From the NCBI GenBank assembly GCA_028694565.1, contig JAQVKR010000188.1:1-5856 (forward strand): a DNA stretch of 5,856 nt, in the 5' to 3' direction. Shown in pieces: positions 1-5,856 of this stretch (the stretch's first letter is position 1; the number at the start of each line of letters is the position of its first letter). The DNA is from Gammaproteobacteria bacterium (GTDB taxonomy: Bacteria; Pseudomonadota; Gammaproteobacteria; DSM-26407). The translations under genes were made by a program, and so were the position numbers. The notes under the pieces are model-generated. The model was not told the DNA's origin. It saw nothing but the letters and a program-made list of their open reading frames with translations, and ran no database searches.

Positions 1-762
1 GCTGAGCGCCTCGTCGGGACGCGGGTGGGTCTCCATGAACAGGCCCGAGACCCCGGCGGCCACGGCGGCGCGTGCCAGCACCGGAACGAATTCGCGCTGC
101 CCCCCGGAGGCTCCACCCTGCCCGCCCGGCAGCTGTACCGAGTGGGTGGCGTCGAACACCACCGGGCAGCCGGTCTCGCGCATCACCGCCAGGGAGCGCA
201 TGTCGGAGACCAGGTTGTTGTAGCCGAAGCTCACGCCCCGCTCGCAGACCATGATCCGCCGGTTCCCGGTGGCCAGCGCCTTGTCGGCCACGTATTTCAT
301 GTCCCACGGGGCGAGGAACTGCCCCTTCTTGATGTTCACCGGCAGCCCCTGCGCGGCCACCGCCTGGATGAAATTGGTCTGCCGGCACAGGAAGGCGGGG
401 GTCTGCAGCACATCCACCACCGCGGCGACCTCGGCCAGCGGCGTGTCCTCGTGCACGTCGGTGAGCACCGGCACGCCGATGTCGCGCTTCACCGTCTCCA
501 GGATGCGCAGACCCGCCTCGATGCCCGGACCGCGGTAGCTCGCGACGGAGGAGCGGTTGGCCTTGTCGAAGGAGGACTTGTAGATGAACGGCACGCCCAG
601 GCGCCCGGTCAGCTCCCTGAGCGCTCCGGCCGTGTCCAGCGCCAGCTGTTCGCTCTCGATGACGCACGGCCCGGCGATGAGGAACAGCGGCCGCCCCAGC
701 CCGGCGCCGAAGCCGCACAGTTCGATGCTGCCGGGTCCCTGGCGCGTCCCCCGTCCATCCAT
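1..762 (-). CDS. kdsA: 3-deoxy-D-manno-octulosonate 8-phosphate synthase (Kdo-8-P synthase), C-terminus cut by the window edge
   Basis: KdsA condenses phosphoenolpyruvate with D-arabinose 5-phosphate to give Kdo-8-phosphate, the first committed cytoplasmic step towards the Kdo of the LPS inner core. The window holds 254 codons; full-length family members have about 280, so roughly the last 25-30 residues are missing. Visible family motifs are [10 protein letters not shown] (29-38), [11 protein letters not shown] (62-72), PAFLCRQTN (122-130), [12 protein letters not shown] (143-154), [11 protein letters not shown] (180-190), [11 protein letters not shown] (204-214) and [13 protein letters not shown] (242-254). 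Cys33, His207 and Glu244 match three of the four metal ligands of the Aquifex-type metal-dependent enzyme (Cys11, His185, Glu222 there). The fourth, an Asp, would be residue 255, the first codon outside the window. The ATG at 762 is the only ATG, GTG or TTG in frame between the pyrG stop and the conserved LCGF segment. It gives about 14 extra residues ahead of that segment. It lies one base after the pyrG stop (TGAGATG), which suggests coupled translation. The identification is secure. Confidence 0.97.
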   Translation of the reverse strand, partial: MDGRGTRQGPGSIELCGFGAGLGRPLFLIAGPCVIESEQLALDTAGALRELTGRLGVPFIYKSSFDKANRSSVASYRGPGIEAGLRILETVKRDIGVPVLTDVHEDTPLAEVAAVVDVLQTPAFLCRQTNFIQAVAAQGLPVNIKKGQFLAPWDMKYVADKALATGNRRIMVCERGVSFGYNNLVSDMRSLAVMRETGCPVVFDATHSVQLPGGQGGASGGQREFVPVLARAAVAAGVSGLFMETHPRPDEALS

Positions 763-763
763 C

Positions 764-3870
<3,107 letters not shown>

Positions 3871-3874
3871 CGGA

Positions 3875-4834
3875 TCACCCTTCCTTGAACACGCCGTAGT
3901 TCGCGATGCGGCGCATCCGATACTCCAGCAGGGTGTCGGTATCGACCCGGTCCAGCTGGTCGAGGTATTCCAGGAGGGTGGTCTTCAGGCGCTCGGCCAT
4001 CAGCTCCGGATCGCGGTGGGCGCCGCCGAGCGGCTCGGGGATCACCCGGTCGGCCAGTTCCAGCTCGCTCAGCCGGTCGGCGGTGATGCCCATCGCCTCG
4101 GCGGCGTCGGCCGCCTTGGCGGCGCTCTTCCAGAGGATGGAGGCGCAGCCCTCGGGAGAGATGACCGAGTAGGTGGAGTACTGCAGCATCAGCAGGCGGT
4201 CGCCGATGCCGATGGCCAGGGCGCCGCCGGAGCCGCCCTCGCCGATGACGGTGCAGATGACGGGGGTGCGCAGGCGCGCCATCACCAGCAGGTTGCGGGC
4301 GATGGCCTCGCTCTGGCCGCGCTCCTCGGCACCCACGCCCGGATAGGCGCCCGGGGTGTCGATGAAGGTCAGGATGGGCAGCCTGAAGCGCTCGGCCATC
4401 TCCATCAGCCGCATGGCCTTGCGGTAGCCTTCCGGGCGCGGCATGCCGAAGTTGCGGTGCACCTTCTCGTGGGTGTCCCGCCCCTTCTGGTGGCCGATGA
4501 TCATGACCGGCCGCCCTTCCAGGCGCGCCAGGCCGCCGACGATGGCGGCATCGTCGGCGAAGGCGCGATCGCCGTGCAGCTCCTCGAAATCGGTGAAGAA
4601 GGCGTCGATGTAGTCGAGAGTGTAGGGGCGCCGCGGGTGGCGGGCCAGCTGGGCAATCTGCCAGGCGCTCAGGCTGGAGAAGATGGATTCGGTGAGGGCC
4701 TTGCTCTTGGCCTCGAGCCGGGCGATCTCGTCGCTGATGTTGATCTCGTTGTCATCGCCGATGAGCTTGAGCTCCTCGATCTTGGCCTCGAGCTCGGCGA
4801 TGGGCTGTTCGAAATCCAGGAAGTTCAGATTCAT
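3875..4834 (-). CDS. accA: acetyl-CoA carboxylase, carboxyltransferase alpha subunit
   Basis: AccA pairs with AccD to form the alpha2-beta2 carboxyltransferase, which moves the carboxyl group from carboxybiotin on AccB to acetyl-CoA. The product, malonyl-CoA, commits carbon to fatty acid synthesis in the cytoplasm. The protein has 319 residues, the same as E. coli AccA, and aligns without large gaps from [20 protein letters not shown] onwards. Residues about 8-55 look like the family's charged N-terminal helical region. Then come [18 protein letters not shown] (58-75), [13 protein letters not shown] (108-120) and [14 protein letters not shown] (127-140). The crotonase-fold core has [20 protein letters not shown] (157-176), the glycine-rich [12 protein letters not shown] (198-209; oxyanion-hole region) and [17 protein letters not shown] (222-238). 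The C-terminus carries EPLGGAHR (267-274). GGAG at 4849-4852 is a possible, rather distant, ribosome site. The stop lies four bases before tilS. The gene is separated from feoB by 131 bases, so it may have its own promoter. No unusual residues are seen. Confidence 0.99.
   Translation of the reverse strand: MNLNFLDFEQPIAELEAKIEELKLIGDDNEINISDEIARLEAKSKALTESIFSSLSAWQIAQLARHPRRPYTLDYIDAFFTDFEELHGDRAFADDAAIVGGLARLEGRPVMIIGHQKGRDTHEKVHRNFGMPRPEGYRKAMRLMEMAERFRLPILTFIDTPGAYPGVGAEERGQSEAIARNLLVMARLRTPVICTVIGEGGSGGALAIGIGDRLLMLQYSTYSVISPEGCASILWKSAAKAADAAEAMGITADRLSELELADRVIPEPLGGAHRDPELMAERLKTTLLEYLDQLDRVDTDTLLEYRMRRIANYGVFKEG
3878..3886 (-). promoter_or_regulatory. ribosome binding site of tilS
   Basis: The minus strand reads AAGGAAGGG inside the last sense codons of accA (Phe-Lys-Glu-Gly). 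Its 3' part lies seven bases and its 5' AAGGA eleven bases before the GTG at 3870. This purine-rich site supports the GTG start and implies that ribosomes finishing accA can start tilS. Confidence 0.65.
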
Positions 4835-4863
4835 GGGGACGCTGCTCTCTCCGTGAACGGGCA

Positions 4864-4893
4864 GTTATACCCCAGCCGGGGCCCGGATAGCAG
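4864..4893 (-). promoter_or_regulatory. candidate accA promoter (clear -10, poor -35)
   Basis: On the minus strand TATAAC (4869-4864) is a five-of-six match to the sigma-70 -10 box and stands out in an otherwise GC-rich gap. It lies about 30 bases before the accA start. The best -35 I can place is CTGCTA (4893-4888) at 18 bases spacing, with only three matches. The would-be -35 region also lies within a small GC hairpin. A transcript would start near 4857, leaving a leader of roughly 20-25 bases with GGAG in it. The call rests mainly on the -10 element. Confidence 0.3.
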
Positions 4894-4899
4894 CCGGGC
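4881..4899 (-). repeat. GC hairpin in the feoB-accA gap
   Basis: The minus strand has GCCCGG (4899-4894) and CCGGGC (4886-4881), a perfect six-pair G+C stem around a seven-base CTGCTAT loop. No T-run follows, so it is not a classical intrinsic terminator. It could still stabilise or pause the feoB transcript. In DNA this rich in G and C, short stems like this occur often by chance. Confidence 0.3.
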
Positions 4900-4946
4900 G
4901 CGGCGGTCCCGTGCCGTCCGGGAATCGCCCCTCGCCGTGCGCGGCC

Positions 4947-4959
4947 CCGCCCTGGGCGG
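4947..4959 (-). repeat. small inverted repeat just after the feoB stop
   Basis: CCGCCC (4959-4954) and GGGCGG (4952-4947) are exact reverse complements around a single A. As RNA this would fold as a five-pair stem with a CAG loop. It begins six bases past the feoB stop codon. There is no following T-tract, so a terminator role is unsupported; it may only be a 3' end stabiliser or a chance feature of GC-rich DNA. Confidence 0.25.
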
Positions 4960-4965
4960 CGGCGC

Positions 4966-5856
4966 TCAGAACCCCAGCAGGCGCGCCGCCTGGTAGAAGA
5001 CGGCGCTCACCAGCCACGCCACCAGCAACCCCCAGCCGAGCGCCAGCAGGGTAAAGCCGCCGCTGCGGGACTCGCTGCGCAGGGTGGCCACGGTGGACAG
5101 GCAGGGGGTGTAGAGCAGGGTGAAGAGCATGAGGCTGTAGGCCTGGACCCAGTCCATGCGGGCGGCCATCACCCCCATCAGCGCATCGCCGCTGGCCCCG
5201 TAGATGACCGCCAGGGCGCCGATCAGCACTTCCTTGGCCACGAACCCGAAAATGAGCGCCACGGTGAGCTGCTGATCGATGCCCAGCGGCGCCAGCAACG
5301 GCTCGAACAGCGCGCCGATATGCCCGGCCAGGGTCTCGGGCCCGGCCGGCACGACCACGGTGGGCAGGTGGGTGAGCAGCCACACCAGCACCACGCCGAT
5401 GACGATGAAGGTGGTGGCCCGGCGCAGGAAGTGGCTCACCTCCAGCCAGCCGCGCATGAACACCTGGCGCAGGGTGGGCAGGCGGTAGGGCGGCAGCTCC
5501 AGCACGAACGGCTCCTCGCTGCGGTAGCGGCCGCGGAACAGCCACGCGGTGAGGAACGCCAGCAGGAAGCTCACCAGGTAGAGGCTGAACAGCACCAGCG
5601 GGGCCTGGGCGGGCGCGAACAGCGCGGTGGTCAGGAACAGGAACACCTGCAGCCGCGCCGAGCACAGGGAGAAGGGAATGATGAGCATGGTGAGCAGGCG
5701 CATGGCCCGCGTGCGCATCACCCGGGTGCCCATGAGCGCCGGCACGTTGCAGCCGAACCCCATCAGCAGCATCACGAAGCTGCGCCCGTCGAGCCCCAGC
5801 CGCGACATCATGGCGTCCATGATGAAGGCGGCCCGGGACAGGTAGCCGCTGTCCTC
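4966..5856 (-). CDS. feoB: ferrous iron transporter B, C-terminal membrane part (5' end outside the window)
   Basis: FeoB imports Fe2+ across the inner membrane. Its cytoplasmic N-terminal G domain is not in the window; only the last 296 residues are. The reading frame is open to the right edge, and its first codons read EDSGYLSRAAFIMDAMM, a conserved FeoB segment. Counting from that edge, hallmark motifs are GFGCNVPALMG (33-43), PFSLCSARLQVF (61-72; a Gate-domain cysteine motif), ELPPYRLPTLRQVF (120-133), FGFVAKEVLIGALAVIYG (203-220; second Gate repeat) and LLYTPCLSTVATLR (247-260). Hydrophobic stretches near 54-80, 86-107, 148-164, 197-220, 240-258 and 268-290 are likely membrane helices. 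The ATG at 5820 is internal, not the start. This part seems shorter than the matching region of E. coli FeoB as I recall it, closer to compact versions of the family. No feoC follows, since only 131 bases separate it from accA. Any feoA would lie upstream, outside the window. Confidence 0.95.
   Translation of the reverse strand, partial: EDSGYLSRAAFIMDAMMSRLGLDGRSFVMLLMGFGCNVPALMGTRVMRTRAMRLLTMLIIPFSLCSARLQVFLFLTTALFAPAQAPLVLFSLYLVSFLLAFLTAWLFRGRYRSEEPFVLELPPYRLPTLRQVFMRGWLEVSHFLRRATTFIVIGVVLVWLLTHLPTVVVPAGPETLAGHIGALFEPLLAPLGIDQQLTVALIFGFVAKEVLIGALAVIYGASGDALMGVMAARMDWVQAYSLMLFTLLYTPCLSTVATLRSESRSGGFTLLALGWGLLVAWLVSAVFYQAARLLGF

Noticed and set aside
4835..4965. A possible feoC or other small gene between feoB and accA
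   Set aside because: The gap is too short for feoC (about 80 codons). I found no ATG-initiated frame with a ribosome site in it on the minus strand.
4865..5665. A 266-codon minus-strand frame overlapping feoB and the gap
   Set aside because: It is out of frame with the feoB motifs, and its Ala/Pro/Arg/His-rich product is a shadow.

Overview
The window is a compact, very GC-rich stretch of chromosome from a Gram-negative bacterium, most probably a gammaproteobacterium. All five genes lie on the minus strand. In transcription order (right to left) they are: the 3' part of feoB (ferrous iron transporter), accA (acetyl-CoA carboxylase alpha subunit), tilS (tRNA-Ile lysidine synthase), pyrG (CTP synthase) and the 5' part of kdsA (Kdo-8-phosphate synthase). 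AccA and PyrG align along their whole length with the E. coli proteins as I remember them. The order accA-tilS-pyrG-kdsA is a familiar gammaproteobacterial housekeeping block, often followed by eno. A Kdo synthase implies a lipopolysaccharide outer membrane. High GC plus a metal-dependent (Cys-type) KdsA would fit Chromatiales/Ectothiorhodospiraceae-like or pseudomonad-like lineages, but the genus cannot be fixed from this sequence.

Layout by position: kdsA runs off the left edge (1-762). pyrG (764-2410) ends one base before kdsA starts. A 50-base leader (2411-2460) separates pyrG from tilS (2461-3870). tilS starts four bases after the accA stop (accA 3875-4834). A 131-base gap (4835-4965) separates accA from feoB, which runs off the right edge (4966-5856). 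That gap is the longest non-coding stretch. It holds small GC-rich hairpins and a weak promoter candidate for accA, with no room for a feoC-sized gene.

The accA-kdsA block is probably co-transcribed, as it has tight junctions and no clear terminator. The gene products feed central biosynthesis: malonyl-CoA for fatty acids and lipid A acyl chains (AccA), AUA decoding by lysidine-modified tRNA-Ile (TilS), CTP for RNA, phospholipid and CMP-Kdo synthesis (PyrG), and Kdo for the LPS inner core (KdsA). PyrG and KdsA converge on CMP-Kdo, since KdsB uses CTP to activate Kdo.

I see no mobile element, CRISPR array, tRNA, rRNA or evidence of a new system. The findings are modest: the metal-dependent KdsA class, a one-base pyrG/kdsA junction, a structured pyrG leader, a G8 tract in an extremely GC-rich tilS, and feoB placed directly upstream of accA.
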